This document shows, piece by piece, positions 7,859 to 16,805 of a DNA stretch of 64,000 nucleotides (its first letter is position 1; every line of letters starts with the position of its first letter). The notes beneath the pieces were generated by a model that saw only the letters and a program-made list of their open reading frames with translations, was not told the origin of the DNA and searched no databases. The stretch comes from an uncultured Dehalococcoidia bacterium (GTDB taxonomy: Bacteria; Chloroflexota; Dehalococcoidia; Lucifugimonadales; Australimonadaceae), in NCBI GenBank assembly GCA_958295525.1, contig OY282355.1:248001-312000 (forward strand), written 5' to 3'. Both the position numbers and the translations under genes were made by a program.

Positions 7859-10800
7859 TCACAGCGTGACCTTTTTGTACAACTGGGGCAGGCGGCGCGG
7901 GAGTTCCGAGATGTCGGGCAGGACTTCGTAGTTGAGGTCGCCGGTCATCGTGCGGAGGTAGTCGTGGCCGTTGCGGTCGACGGTGAGGCAGAAGGGCGTG
8001 ATGTCTTTCTGGCGCGCCTCCATCAGCGCCATGCGCGTGTCCTGAACGGCGTACTCCTTCTCGACGCCTTCGCGCGAGTAGCCCCTGTCCTGCGGGCGCC
8101 CGTCGCTGATGACGAACATAAACTTCGTTTTGGCGTCGACGTTCGCCAGTTTCGTGGCGGCGTGGCGAATGGCGGGGCCCATCCGCGTCGCGTGGAGCGG
8201 GGCGACTTTGTCGAGGCGGCGCTTCACGCGGTCGGTGAAGAGTTCTTCGACCTCTTTGATGACGTAGAACTCGACGTTTTCGCGTCCGAAGCCGGAGAAG
8301 CCGTAGACGCCGTAGCGGTCGCCGATGGTTTCGAGCGCGGTCATCAGGAGAACCATTGACTCTTTCTCGACGTCGATGATGCGCTTGTAGGGCCGGCGGG
8401 CGGTTTCGCCGCGGCGGGCGCGGAGCCAGGCGGTGTAGGCGACCGGGTCGCCTGGGGCGGCCGCGTCGGCGTCTTTCGCGCTCTCCTCGACGGCCTCGGC
8501 GGTGGAGGCGCTCATATCGAGGAGGAAGACGACGCCCACGTCGCGCTCGTCCTTGTTGCGGCGCCAGTAGATGCGCTCGTCGGGCGTCATCTGGTTGCGG
8601 ACGTCTATGAGCGCCTCGATGCCGGCGTCGAGGTCGATGTCCTCGCCTTCCGGGAGGCGCTTGACCTTGCGGTACATTTCGGGGCGAACGGACTCGAACT
8701 GGCGCCTGATCTGCTCCAGGAGGCCGGAGTAGGCGTGAATCGTCTCGTTGTAGAAGGCGGTTTCGCCGGAGACGGCGACGCGCTCCTGCACGATGCACCA
8801 GCGCGGGCGGTAGTCGTTGGCGCGGAAGTCCCATTCGTCGTAGGCGTAGGAGCGTGGCTCCAGCGCCTCGAGGGGGCCGCCGTCCTCGTCGACGTGGGGA
8901 ATTTGGTTGTAGCCTGAGCCCGCCGGATTCTGCGGGGCGTCGGCGCCCATCTCCTTCATCATATTCGCGGCGACGGTGGTCACTTCCGCGTCGTCGGCGA
9001 AGTCGATTTCGGTGGACTCGCGGAGCGCCTGCTCCAGTTCGGCCTGAGAGATGCCCTGCGCGCTTTCGGAGCCATCCTCGTCGCCGGGCTCGGCCTGCCC
9101 GCGCATCTGGGCGAGGAGTTGCACCATCTCCGGCTTGAAGTCGCCGCGGTAGTCCACGTCCTCCGGCGATTCGTAATCGTCGCCCGGGGTCTCGTCCCGC
9201 GCCTCCTCGGCCTCCGCCTGCAGACGGCTGACGACTTCCTCGAGCGTCGGTTCGTCGAACGCCGCAAGGGTCAGGTCGACGTCTTCCCAATCGTCGAGGG
9301 GGATGAGTTCGTTGGGGACTTGCGAAAGCGCGTGGCGCATCCGCAGGGCGGCCTCGGCGGAATCCTGCACCGTGGCGGAGGGGTCGCGGAGGGCGCGCAG
9401 CAGTCCCGCGAGTTGCCGCGCCTGGCGGACGTAGCGGGAGGGGACGCGGGCGCCGGCGGTTTTGCCCAGGCTGGCGCGAATCAGCGTTTCGACCAGCGCC
9501 TGCCGCGCGGGCATCATTTCGACGGGCGCGCGCCGGGCGAGGGCGTCGCTCTGAACGCGGGCGTAACTGGAGGCCAGCCCGCGGTACTGCGCGACGATGC
9601 GGCTGTCCACTCGCGCGCTCTCGGCGGTCGAGAAGAGGTCGGCCGCCAGCGCGCGGTCGGGGAAGAGATCAAGGAACGACGCGACTTCCGTCGAGCCGGG
9701 CTTCGCGCCCAGCCCCTCGGCGAGCCCCTCGCGGTAGTCGTTGAACAAGGCGGACGGCGCGTGGAAGCCGAAATCGAAACTCTGAAACTCCAAGTGCCCC
9801 ACCTGGTGCGTGGCGACGACCTTGAGCCAGGCGAAGTTCTCGCTCTTGGAGTCGTGGAGGTCAACGGTCGCGGGGAGAAAGACGCTCTTGCCGTCGGTGG
9901 TGGCGAGTTCGACGGAGACCCAGCCGATGTTGCGGTGGGTGATGTCGTCGGCGTGCTGCAACTCGACTTCCGACCCCGCGAGCGCGTTCGCGTACATACG
10001 CAGCAGCCCGTGCACCTTGTCGAGTTCCACGCTGGAGGAGAGTTGGTCGAGCAGCGCTTCGGCGCGGGCGGACTCGAGGCGGAAGTAGGCGACGCCGGCG
10101 TCGGGGTTGTCGCGCAGGAACTCCACGCCTTTGCCGAACCAAGCGTCGAGTTGCGCGGGGCTGATGCGGCTCAGCACGCCGGGCGCGGTGCGGAGGAAGG
10201 CGCTCACGGCCTCGGCGGACGTGTCGGCGAGGTCTTCGGCGCGCTCCAGCACGACGGTTTGCAGGTCGTGGGGAAGCGAGGCGAGCGACTGCGCGCTTTC
10301 GGTCATAAAGCCGGAGACGTTGGGCAGCCCCTGCCGGGCGAGCCGCTCGCTGAGGGCGAAGTAGCGCGGGCGCAAGCGGCGGTCGAGGTTCGGCCCGACG
10401 CGCGACGCCGCCTCGAAGGAGCCCCGCACCTCGCGCCAACTCGTTTCGGCGAGCACTTTCGCCAGCGAGATCAACTCCTCGCGCTCCGCCACCGCCGGAA
10501 GCACGCGCTGGCCGAGCGCGAGCGCCTCGGCGGCGAGATCGTAGGAGCGGGAGGAGAGCGTCTGCACGAGCCCGACGAAGAGTTGCAACTCGTGAAAGTT
10601 GACTTGCCGCGCGAGGTCGCCGCTCACGTCGAAGAACCTCGCCGCGAGGCTGGACGATTTCCACGTGCCCTTGGAGAGCCCCTTGCCGAGCGCCGCCCAT
10701 CCGGCGATGTGCCGGGGCGCGAGCGTCGGGAGCACGCCGGGGCTGGCGCGGAAGTACGAGGCCGCGATGACGGGCGCCTCCGCCGTGAGTTCGACGCCGC

Positions 10801-11092
10801 TCTCCGCCCAGCGCTCGAACTGCGTGAAGCCGATCGTCTCGACGACTTGCGGCGACGCCTTGAAGTATTCGGCGGCGGACTCCCATGCGCGAGGCCCCTG
10901 CCGCGCGATGCGCGCGCCTTCCTGCGCCCAGCGGAGCGCGGGCGCAGGCCCCAGCGAGGATTCGACCTGCTCGCGGACGCTCTCGTAGGCCGTCAGCAGC
11001 GCGGAAGGGTGCTTCCTCAACTCATGGATGACGCTCTCGCGCTCGCCGGTCATTGCGCCTCCTGCTTCCCCGCTCGTTCCTTCCGCGCTCAT
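7859..11092 (-). CDS. Large VWA-domain protein with N-terminal helical repeats (NorD/CbbO-like)
   Basis: The product has 1077 residues. The start at 11092 overlaps the NUDIX stop (ATGA); the frame extends further upstream only as a shadow of that gene. The C-terminal domain (about 850-1070) is a von Willebrand A fold with the metal-site motif DMSAS (about 857) and ISDGRPQDRG, as in NorD and CbbO. Residues 30-330 form about six helical repeats of 35-40 residues, each with a core like YFRASPGVLPTL. The middle (about 640-780) is acidic. Family members normally work with a MoxR-type AAA+ ATPase that remodels a metalloenzyme, but no such ATPase lies nearby. At 1077 residues it is longer than typical NorD or CbbO. 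Role as a chaperone/scaffold is inferred. Confidence 0.8.
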   Translation of the reverse strand: MSAEGTSGEAGGAMTGERESVIHELRKHPSALLTAYESVREQVESSLGPAPALRWAQEGARIARQGPRAWESAAEYFKASPQVVETIGFTQFERWAESGVELTAEAPVIAASYFRASPGVLPTLAPRHIAGWAALGKGLSKGTWKSSSLAARFFDVSGDLARQVNFHELQLFVGLVQTLSSRSYDLAAEALALGQRVLPAVAEREELISLAKVLAETSWREVRGSFEAASRVGPNLDRRLRPRYFALSERLARQGLPNVSGFMTESAQSLASLPHDLQTVVLERAEDLADTSAEAVSAFLRTAPGVLSRISPAQLDAWFGKGVEFLRDNPDAGVAYFRLESARAEALLDQLSSSVELDKVHGLLRMYANALAGSEVELQHADDITHRNIGWVSVELATTDGKSVFLPATVDLHDSKSENFAWLKVVATHQVGHLEFQSFDFGFHAPSALFNDYREGLAEGLGAKPGSTEVASFLDLFPDRALAADLFSTAESARVDSRIVAQYRGLASSYARVQSDALARRAPVEMMPARQALVETLIRASLGKTAGARVPSRYVRQARQLAGLLRALRDPSATVQDSAEAALRMRHALSQVPNELIPLDDWEDVDLTLAAFDEPTLEEVVSRLQAEAEEARDETPGDDYESPEDVDYRGDFKPEMVQLLAQMRGQAEPGDEDGSESAQGISQAELEQALRESTEIDFADDAEVTTVAANMMKEMGADAPQNPAGSGYNQIPHVDEDGGPLEALEPRSYAYDEWDFRANDYRPRWCIVQERVAVSGETAFYNETIHAYSGLLEQIRRQFESVRPEMYRKVKRLPEGEDIDLDAGIEALIDVRNQMTPDERIYWRRNKDERDVGVVFLLDMSASTAEAVEESAKDADAAAPGDPVAYTAWLRARRGETARRPYKRIIDVEKESMVLLMTALETIGDRYGVYGFSGFGRENVEFYVIKEVEELFTDRVKRRLDKVAPLHATRMGPAIRHAATKLANVDAKTKFMFVISDGRPQDRGYSREGVEKEYAVQDTRMALMEARQKDITPFCLTVDRNGHDYLRTMTGDLNYEVLPDISELPRRLPQLYKKVTL

Positions 11093-11727
11093 GCGCTCGC
11101 CTCCCGACGGGCCAAGTCTTCGCTCGTCTCCTGACGCGCCAAGTCCAAGAATTGCCCCAGTATCCACGCCGTCGCGCCGTAGACCAGATAGCGCCCGTAG
11201 GCGTAAGCATCCCGCCGCGCCACCGACCCGCCGGGCAGCAGCCGCGCCTCGTGGCGGACGGCCTCCGGCGCGAGAAGATGCGCCAGCGGAATCTCGACGA
11301 CCTCCGCCACCTCGTTCTCGTCGACGACGAACGGGTAGGGGTGCGGCACGACGCCGACGGCGGGCCAGACGAGGTAGTCGGTGCGCGTCAGCACGGGGTG
11401 CATCCGGCCAAGCACCTCGACGTCCTCCGGCGCGACGCCCATCTCCTCTTTCGTCTCGCGCAGGGCGCAGGCCAGCATATCCGTGTCGCCGTTCTCGTAT
11501 TTGCCTCCCGGGAAGGCGATTTCGCCCTGATGCAGGCCGACGTTCTGGGAGCGCACGTTGAGAATGACGCGCCACTCGCCGCCGCGGCGCTGGAGAGGGA
11601 TGAGGACGCCGGCGGGCTTGGCGTCCGCCGCGTTCTCCGGCGCGGCGGGCTCGAGGCGGGCGAGCGCGATGCGCGCGCGCTCCACCGCGGCGGACGCCGC
11701 GTCAGGGGCAATCGTCGTTGTCGGCAA
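11089..11727 (-). CDS. NUDIX hydrolase, CoA-pyrophosphatase (NudL/UPF0035) type
   Basis: The 212-residue protein carries GEIAFPGGKYENGD followed by ALRETKEEMGV, the NUDIX box (GG..., REtkEEmG) that binds the metal ions for diphosphate cleavage. LNVRSQNVGLHQGE just before it matches the UPF0035 pattern of coenzyme A pyrophosphatases, which split CoA to phosphopantetheine and adenosine bisphosphate. Asp replaces the first Glu of the box. The proposed start is a TTG at 11727 with GAGGAG about 11 bases upstream; no in-frame ATG lies closer. Its stop overlaps the VWA gene start, so both are co-translated, an unusual pairing. Substrate could be another nucleotide diphosphate. Confidence 0.82.
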   Translation of the reverse strand: MPTTTIAPDAASAAVERARIALARLEPAAPENAADAKPAGVLIPLQRRGGEWRVILNVRSQNVGLHQGEIAFPGGKYENGDTDMLACALRETKEEMGVAPEDVEVLGRMHPVLTRTDYLVWPAVGVVPHPYPFVVDENEVAEVVEIPLAHLLAPEAVRHEARLLPGGSVARRDAYAYGRYLVYGATAWILGQFLDLARQETSEDLARREASA

Positions 11728-12070
11728 CGCGCTTTCGCTCCTCGTCGTAGAACTTCCGCAACGCCATCGCCGCCGCTTCGCGGCGACCGCAAGTGTAGGA
11801 GTCTATCACGCCGCCGCGCCGTCCCGTGAGCGCGCCCCTGCGCTGCCCTGTCGTTCCCGCGTAGGCGGGAACCTCGCCCCCGGACAGGGCGGCGGCGCGG
11901 CGCGCAAGGCGCAAGCCCGCCTCCTAGCGCGCAGCCTGCCAATCGGCGCAGGCGATTTCCATTCTGATGAAGTTGCGCCCGCCGCGGCGCACAGGCCGCG
12001 CCTCGCGGAAGCCGCAGGCGGCGTTTGCTAGAATCGGCGGGCGGCGGAACGCTGCGGGGAGTCAGCGCGT
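11728..12070. other. Intergenic gap with one REP-like element
   Basis: One REP-like palindrome lies near 11849-11876. TAGAAT at 12029-12034 could be a -10 box for the epimerase gene at 12071, but no -35 is seen. Nothing else is supported. Confidence 0.5.
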
Positions 12071-13030
12071 ATGGAACTGAGCCGGGGGAACAGATCGTTG
12101 GTCACCGGAGGAGCGGGATTCTTGGGTTCGCGCCTCTGCGAGCGGCTGCTCGCGGATGGGGACGAAGTCCTGTGCGTCGACAACTACTTCACAGGCTCGC
12201 GGGAGAATATCGCGGCTTTGCTGCCGAATCCGGGATTCGAGGCGCTCCGGCACGACGTCACCTTCCCGCTCTACGTGGAGGTCGACCGGATATACAACCT
12301 CGCCTGCCCCGCCTCGCCGGTGCACTATCAGTTCGACCCTGTGCAGACGACCAAAGTGAGCGTTCACGGCGCGATCAATATGCTGGGGCTGGCGAAGCGG
12401 GTGCGCGCTCCTATTCTGCAAGCGTCCACCAGCGAAGTGTACGGCGACCCGGGGGTGCATCCGCAAACGGAGGACTATTGGGGAAACGTGAACCCCATAG
12501 GGCCACGCGCCTGCTACGACGAGGGCAAGCGGTGCGCCGAAACGCTGTTTTTCGATTACCGGCGGCAGCACGGCATGCCCATCAAAGTCGCGCGGATATT
12601 CAACACCTACGGCCCGCGCATGCAGCCCAACGACGGGCGGGTCGTCTCAGGGTTCATCGTGAGCGCGCTCAAGGGGGAGCCGGTCACCGTGCACGGCGAC
12701 GGGAAGCAGACTCGCTCCTTCTGCTACGTCGACGACCTCGTGGACGGCTTGGTCAGGATGATGAACACGCCCCGCGAGGTTACGGGGCCGATCAATCTCG
12801 GCGGCACGAGCGAGATTTCAATGCGGGAACTCGCGGATCTGGTGATTCGGATGACCGGGTCCAAGTCCCGGGTGGTTCACGCGGACGCGGCGGAGGACGA
12901 CCCTCGCCGCCGGCAGCCCGACATTACGGCGGCGCGGAACGTCCTCGGATGGGAGCCGACTACGCCGCTGGAGGCCGGGCTGCGGAAGACGATAGATTAC
13001 TTCGAGCGGCTGCTTGGGACCTCCGCATAG
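12071..13030 (+). CDS. uxs: UDP-glucuronate decarboxylase (UDP-xylose synthase), SDR family
   Basis: The 319-residue enzyme has the Rossmann motif [12 protein letters not shown] at residues 13-24, [11 protein letters not shown] (typical of UDP-xylose synthases), STSEVYGDP and the catalytic YDEGKR (YxxxK) near residue 150, then [11 protein letters not shown]. It would convert UDP-glucuronate to UDP-xylose using bound NAD, for cell-surface glycan synthesis. Length equals the usual soluble form. It stands alone; the gene downstream converges from the other strand. UDP-glucose epimerase activity is the alternative, but PASPxxYQ and the FNTYGPRM stretch favour the decarboxylase. Confidence 0.88.
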   Translation: MELSRGNRSLVTGGAGFLGSRLCERLLADGDEVLCVDNYFTGSRENIAALLPNPGFEALRHDVTFPLYVEVDRIYNLACPASPVHYQFDPVQTTKVSVHGAINMLGLAKRVRAPILQASTSEVYGDPGVHPQTEDYWGNVNPIGPRACYDEGKRCAETLFFDYRRQHGMPIKVARIFNTYGPRMQPNDGRVVSGFIVSALKGEPVTVHGDGKQTRSFCYVDDLVDGLVRMMNTPREVTGPINLGGTSEISMRELADLVIRMTGSKSRVVHADAAEDDPRRRQPDITAARNVLGWEPTTPLEAGLRKTIDYFERLLGTSA

Positions 13031-13088
13031 CCCAATTGCTTCTCCCGCCGCGCTCTCGCCCCGCCGCAGCGGATGGTTCCCGGCGCGA

Positions 13089-15602
13089 CTAGGGCCGCCA
13101 TCGCTTTAGGCGCAGGCTGTTCGTGACGACCGATACGGAACTGAACGCCATTGCGAGCGCGGCGAGCATCGGATTCAGAAAGCCGTGCTCGCCAAGCGCC
13201 CAGCGCAACGCATCCGGCGCGCCGCCGTTTCCCAGCGCGAGGTTCAGCGCGCCCGCCGCGACGGGAATCAGCAGCAGGTTGTAGCCGAACGCCCACGCCA
13301 AATTCTGCCGGATCGTCCGCATCGTCGCCCGCGAGAGGCTGACCGCCGCCGCGACGAGCCGCGTGTCAGGCGACAGCAGCGCGACGTCCGCCGCTTCTAT
13401 CGCCGCGTCCGTTCCCGTTCCGATGGCGACGCCCACGTCGGCCTGCGCGAGCGCCGGAGCGTCGTTCACGCCGTCGCCGATCATCGCCACTCGCTTGCCC
13501 TCCGCCTGCAACCGCGCGATTTCCGCCGCCTTTCCGCCGGGCAAAACGCCCGCCATCACGCGCTCGACGCCGACTCGCGCCGCGACGTTCTCGGCGACGG
13601 CGGGCGCGTCGCCGGAGAGCATCGCCGTCTCGACGCCCATCGCCTGCAGCATTCGCACGGCTTCCGCGGCCTCGGCGCGGGGCGCATCCTCGACGCCCAG
13701 CAGCCCAATCACCTCTTCGTTCCGCAGCACGATGACCGGCGTCTTCCCGCGCTCCGCGAGCACGCGGGCGGCGGACTCCGCCGTTCCGCCTATGGAGACG
13801 CCCGCCGCGCGCACGAGGCCCAGTCCGCCGACGGCGACGGAGTCCACGCCGACGTTCGCTCTGGCGCCAAGTCCGGGCGCCGATTGGAAGCCGGTCGCGG
13901 GCTCGAGCCGCAAGCCGCGCTCGCTCGCCTCGCGCGCGATGGCCGCCGCGACCGGGTGCTCGCTTTGCGCCTCGACCGCGCCCGCGAGCGCGAGGAGTTC
14001 GTCCTCCGTAACCTCGCGCGGGAGAACCTCCGCGACTCGCGGCTTTCCTTCCGTGAGGGTGCCCGTCTTGTCGAAGACCGCGACGTTGATCCGCTGCGCT
14101 TGCTCCAGCGCTTCGGCGTCGCGGATGAGAATTCCCCGCCGCGCTCCGGCGCCCGCGCCCACCATAATGGCGGTCGGCGTAGCCAGTCCGAGCGCGCACG
14201 GGCACGCGACGATCAGGACGGCGATGGCGTTCAGCATCGCCGCGCGCGCTGCGGGCTCCGGCCCGAACGCCCACCATCCCGCGAACGTCAGCGCGGCGAT
14301 GATCAGCACGCCCGGGACGAAGTAGGCCGCCACTTTGTCGGCGAGGCGCTGGGCGGGGGCGCGGGAGCCTTGCGCCCGCTGCACCAGCCGGATGATCTGG
14401 GCGATGGCCGTCGCGCCGCCCACTTTCGCCGCCTCGACGCGGACGGAGCCCGATGCGTTCACGGAGCCTCCGAGCACGGCGTCGCCGTGGCGCTTCTCGA
14501 CGGGGACGCTCTCGCCGGTGAGCATTGACTCGTCCACTGCGCTCGCGCCCTCGATGACGACGCCGTCCACGGGGATGCGCTCGCCCGGTCGCACGAGGAC
14601 GACGTCGCCCGGGACGACGCCGCTCGCGTCAATGTCCTCCTCGACGCCGTTGCGCGTTACGCGCGCCGTTCGGGGTTGCATTCCGATGAGGGCGCGCACG
14701 GCTTCCGACGCGCTGCCCTTGGCCCGCGCCTCCAGCATTCTTCCGAACAGCGCCAGCCCGATGATGACGGCGGAGGTGTCGAAGTAGACCGCGCCGCCGC
14801 CGAACGCTCCGCCGGTGAGGGCGACCGCCGCGCTGTAGAGATAGGCGGCGGACGACCCCAGCGCGATGAGCGTGTTCATATTGGACGTCCGATGCCGCAG
14901 CGCGCCCCACGCGCTCGCGTAGATATGACGCGCCGCCCAGAACTGCACGGGGGTGGCGAGCGTCAACGCGACGATATTCGCCCATTGCGTTCCGATCGCC
15001 CGTTCGACGGACGGGACGAGCATCAGCGCCATAATCGCCGCGGCGCACACGATGCTGAACGCCGCGCGGTTCCGCAGCGACCGGATCTCTGCGCGGCGGG
15101 ACAGCCGCTCCAACTCCGCGTCCATCGCGTCGGAGCCGGCGACCGCGGCGCCGGGGAATCCCGCATCGGCGGCGGCATCGCGCAGCGCGGCGGGCGAGAC
15201 GGCCCCCGGAACGACGGTGACCTGCGCCTGCTCCGCCGCTAGGTTCGCCGAGACGCGCAGCACGCCCTCGACGCGCGCGAGCCGCTCCTCCAGCGCAGGG
15301 GCCGAGGCGCCCGCGCTCAGGCCGGAGAACGTGAGCGCGACGCTCTCCTCGGCGACGCCGTAGCCCGCCGACCGCACGGCGTCGCGCATCGCGGCCACGC
15401 GGCGCCCGGAGGGGGCGAACGCCACCGCCGCCGTCTCCGACGCGAGGTTCACCACGACCTCCGACACGCCCTCGACCCGCGCGAGCGCGCCCTCGACGGC
15501 GCTCACGCAGGCGGCGCAGGTCATCCCTTCGATGGGGAGGACGGCGCGCCGCTCTCCTGCGGCGGAAGCGGGGGAAACGGGTTGCGCGGTTTCGGCGGCC
15601 AT
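13089..15602 (-). CDS. copA: Copper-translocating P1B-type ATPase
   Basis: The 837-residue protein starts at the ATG 15602 (GAAGAG just upstream). Two heavy-metal domains come first: one with [13 protein letters not shown] (CxxC near 27-30) and a second degenerate one (about 90-160) lacking the cysteines. Then follow the membrane core with [13 protein letters not shown] (CPC near 466), the phosphorylation site DKTGTLTEG (about 506), [10 protein letters not shown] (HP motif) and [12 protein letters not shown] (about 704). This is a Cu(I) efflux ATPase of the inner membrane. It is divergent from the Act operon, whose haem-copper respiratory partners need copper homeostasis. No adjacent regulator is seen. 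Confidence 0.93.
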   Translation of the reverse strand: MAAETAQPVSPASAAGERRAVLPIEGMTCAACVSAVEGALARVEGVSEVVVNLASETAAVAFAPSGRRVAAMRDAVRSAGYGVAEESVALTFSGLSAGASAPALEERLARVEGVLRVSANLAAEQAQVTVVPGAVSPAALRDAAADAGFPGAAVAGSDAMDAELERLSRRAEIRSLRNRAAFSIVCAAAIMALMLVPSVERAIGTQWANIVALTLATPVQFWAARHIYASAWGALRHRTSNMNTLIALGSSAAYLYSAAVALTGGAFGGGAVYFDTSAVIIGLALFGRMLEARAKGSASEAVRALIGMQPRTARVTRNGVEEDIDASGVVPGDVVLVRPGERIPVDGVVIEGASAVDESMLTGESVPVEKRHGDAVLGGSVNASGSVRVEAAKVGGATAIAQIIRLVQRAQGSRAPAQRLADKVAAYFVPGVLIIAALTFAGWWAFGPEPAARAAMLNAIAVLIVACPCALGLATPTAIMVGAGAGARRGILIRDAEALEQAQRINVAVFDKTGTLTEGKPRVAEVLPREVTEDELLALAGAVEAQSEHPVAAAIAREASERGLRLEPATGFQSAPGLGARANVGVDSVAVGGLGLVRAAGVSIGGTAESAARVLAERGKTPVIVLRNEEVIGLLGVEDAPRAEAAEAVRMLQAMGVETAMLSGDAPAVAENVAARVGVERVMAGVLPGGKAAEIARLQAEGKRVAMIGDGVNDAPALAQADVGVAIGTGTDAAIEAADVALLSPDTRLVAAAVSLSRATMRTIRQNLAWAFGYNLLLIPVAAGALNLALGNGGAPDALRWALGEHGFLNPMLAALAMAFSSVSVVTNSLRLKRWRP

Positions 15603-15752
15603 TGGCTCTTCACGTCTCGGCGTGCGCTCATAACGATACCACTCCGCGCTCCGCTCCGCCGAGGGGACTTGGGCGGGACGTCGCGACGTCGCCTTTGGGA
15701 ATGAGGATGCAGGGATGCGGCGAGCGTCTGCGAAATTCATCACAAGCGAAAG

Positions 15753-15781
15753 TTGACACTCAAGGGCGTTCTGCGTTAAGG
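15753..15781 (+). promoter_or_regulatory. Probable promoter of the act/ccm operon
   Basis: Perfect TTGACA (15753-15758), 17-bp spacer, weak -10 TTAAGG (15776-15781). It lies about 105 bp before the first operon gene in the 285-bp divergent gap shared with the copper ATPase. Confidence 0.5.
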
Positions 15782-15887
15782 TTCCTATGCCGCTCGCGCT
15801 CCGCAAGGAGCGTTCACGGCGAATCCTTGATTAGAGACGCGGGGCTCGGGAGTTCGAGAAGAGCGCGAGAGCCCCCCGGCATATGGA

Positions 15888-16190
15888 ATGACCGGCCCAG
15901 ACCCCGCCTTCATAGGATCGTCCGATTGGGCAAGCGCCGCCGATCTGCTCGCGGCGCTTTGGTTCCTGCTCGGATCAGCCCTCGGATTCGGCGCCTCGAT
16001 GCTGCTGGCCCACGGGATGATTCCCTCGCTGGCCATATCGCGGGACATCCCCGAGCGGACGGCGCGGCGCATCCGCATCCCCCTCTATGGGGCCGCGCTC
16101 GTGTTCCTGGGGCTCGGGCTCTATGCGATAATGCTGTTCGTCGACCGGCTCTCCCTCATCTCCGAACTGTTCTACAGGGGGGCGCAGTAA
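15888..16190 (+). CDS. Small two-helix membrane protein heading the act operon
   Basis: A 100-residue protein with two hydrophobic helices (about 18-45 and 68-88) joined by a basic loop RDIPERTARRIRIP. I do not recognise the family. It precedes actA by 26 nt and reads the same way, so it is likely co-transcribed and may be an accessory subunit or assembly factor of the alternative complex III. No haem or metal motif is present. Ribosome site is weak. The reading frame is supported by its composition and by the operon spacing. Confidence 0.65.
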   Translation: MTGPDPAFIGSSDWASAADLLAALWFLLGSALGFGASMLLAHGMIPSLAISRDIPERTARRIRIPLYGAALVFLGLGLYAIMLFVDRLSLISELFYRGAQ

Positions 16191-16216
16191 CGCCGTCACC
16201 GGCGGAACGCGAGCGC

Positions 16217-16792
16217 ATGGGCAACACGCTGATCAAAATCGCCGTCCCCGTCATCGGGCTGGCCGCCGCTCTGGTTATCGCTCTCGTCGGATACTTCGTC
16301 GTCCAGTCGTGGTGGTCGCAGCCTCCGGCGGTTCTGGGATTCGGCGACGGGCCGACGCAGCCCATCGCGTTCCCCCACACGGTGCACGTGACCACGGCGG
16401 GGCTGGACTGCCAGTTCTGCCACCGCACCGTCTCGACGGACGAGGCCGCGGGCGTGCCCGCCGTCGCCCAATGCCGCTTCTGCCACGACTTCACGCGAAT
16501 CACCGGCGAGCAGTCGGAGTCGCCGACCGCCGAGGCCGAGATCGCTAAACTGATCGGCGACCTGATCGAAGGGCCCGACCCGGTCAACTGGGCGCGCGTG
16601 CACCGGCTGCCCGACCACGTGCAGTTCGTCCACGCCCCCCACATTCAGCAGGGATTCTCCTGCTCCACCTGCCACGGCGACATCGCAAGCATGGAAGTCG
16701 TGGAGCAGGTTCGGAACTTGAAGATGCGCGATTGCGTCGACTGCCACCGGAACAACGAGGCGCCGACCGATTGCACGACGTGCCACTACTAG
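16217..16792 (+). CDS. actA: ActA, pentahaem cytochrome c of alternative complex III
   Basis: The 191-residue protein has one N-terminal membrane anchor (about 8-30) and five CxxCH haem sites: CQFCH (about 65), CRFCH (about 86), CSTCH (about 150), CVDCH (about 173) and CTTCH (about 186). It is the electron-accepting multihaem subunit of ACIII, which oxidises menaquinol and passes electrons to periplasmic carriers. A longer frame starting at 15602 is rejected because it overlaps the preceding gene; MGNTLIKIAVPVIG gives a proper anchor. The next gene begins 14 nt downstream. Five haems and the position before actB make the assignment strong. Confidence 0.93.
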   Translation: MGNTLIKIAVPVIGLAAALVIALVGYFVVQSWWSQPPAVLGFGDGPTQPIAFPHTVHVTTAGLDCQFCHRTVSTDEAAGVPAVAQCRFCHDFTRITGEQSESPTAEAEIAKLIGDLIEGPDPVNWARVHRLPDHVQFVHAPHIQQGFSCSTCHGDIASMEVVEQVRNLKMRDCVDCHRNNEAPTDCTTCHY

Positions 16793-16805
16793 ACGGGAAG
16801 AGCGA

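Noticed and set aside
9119-11134. Long plus-strand frame opposite the VWA gene
   Set aside because: Antisense shadow of a GC-rich gene; no ribosome site, and the translation has no family resemblance.
11093-11575. Longer start for the VWA gene
   Set aside because: It overlaps the whole C-terminal part of the NUDIX gene in another frame; the ATGA start is better.
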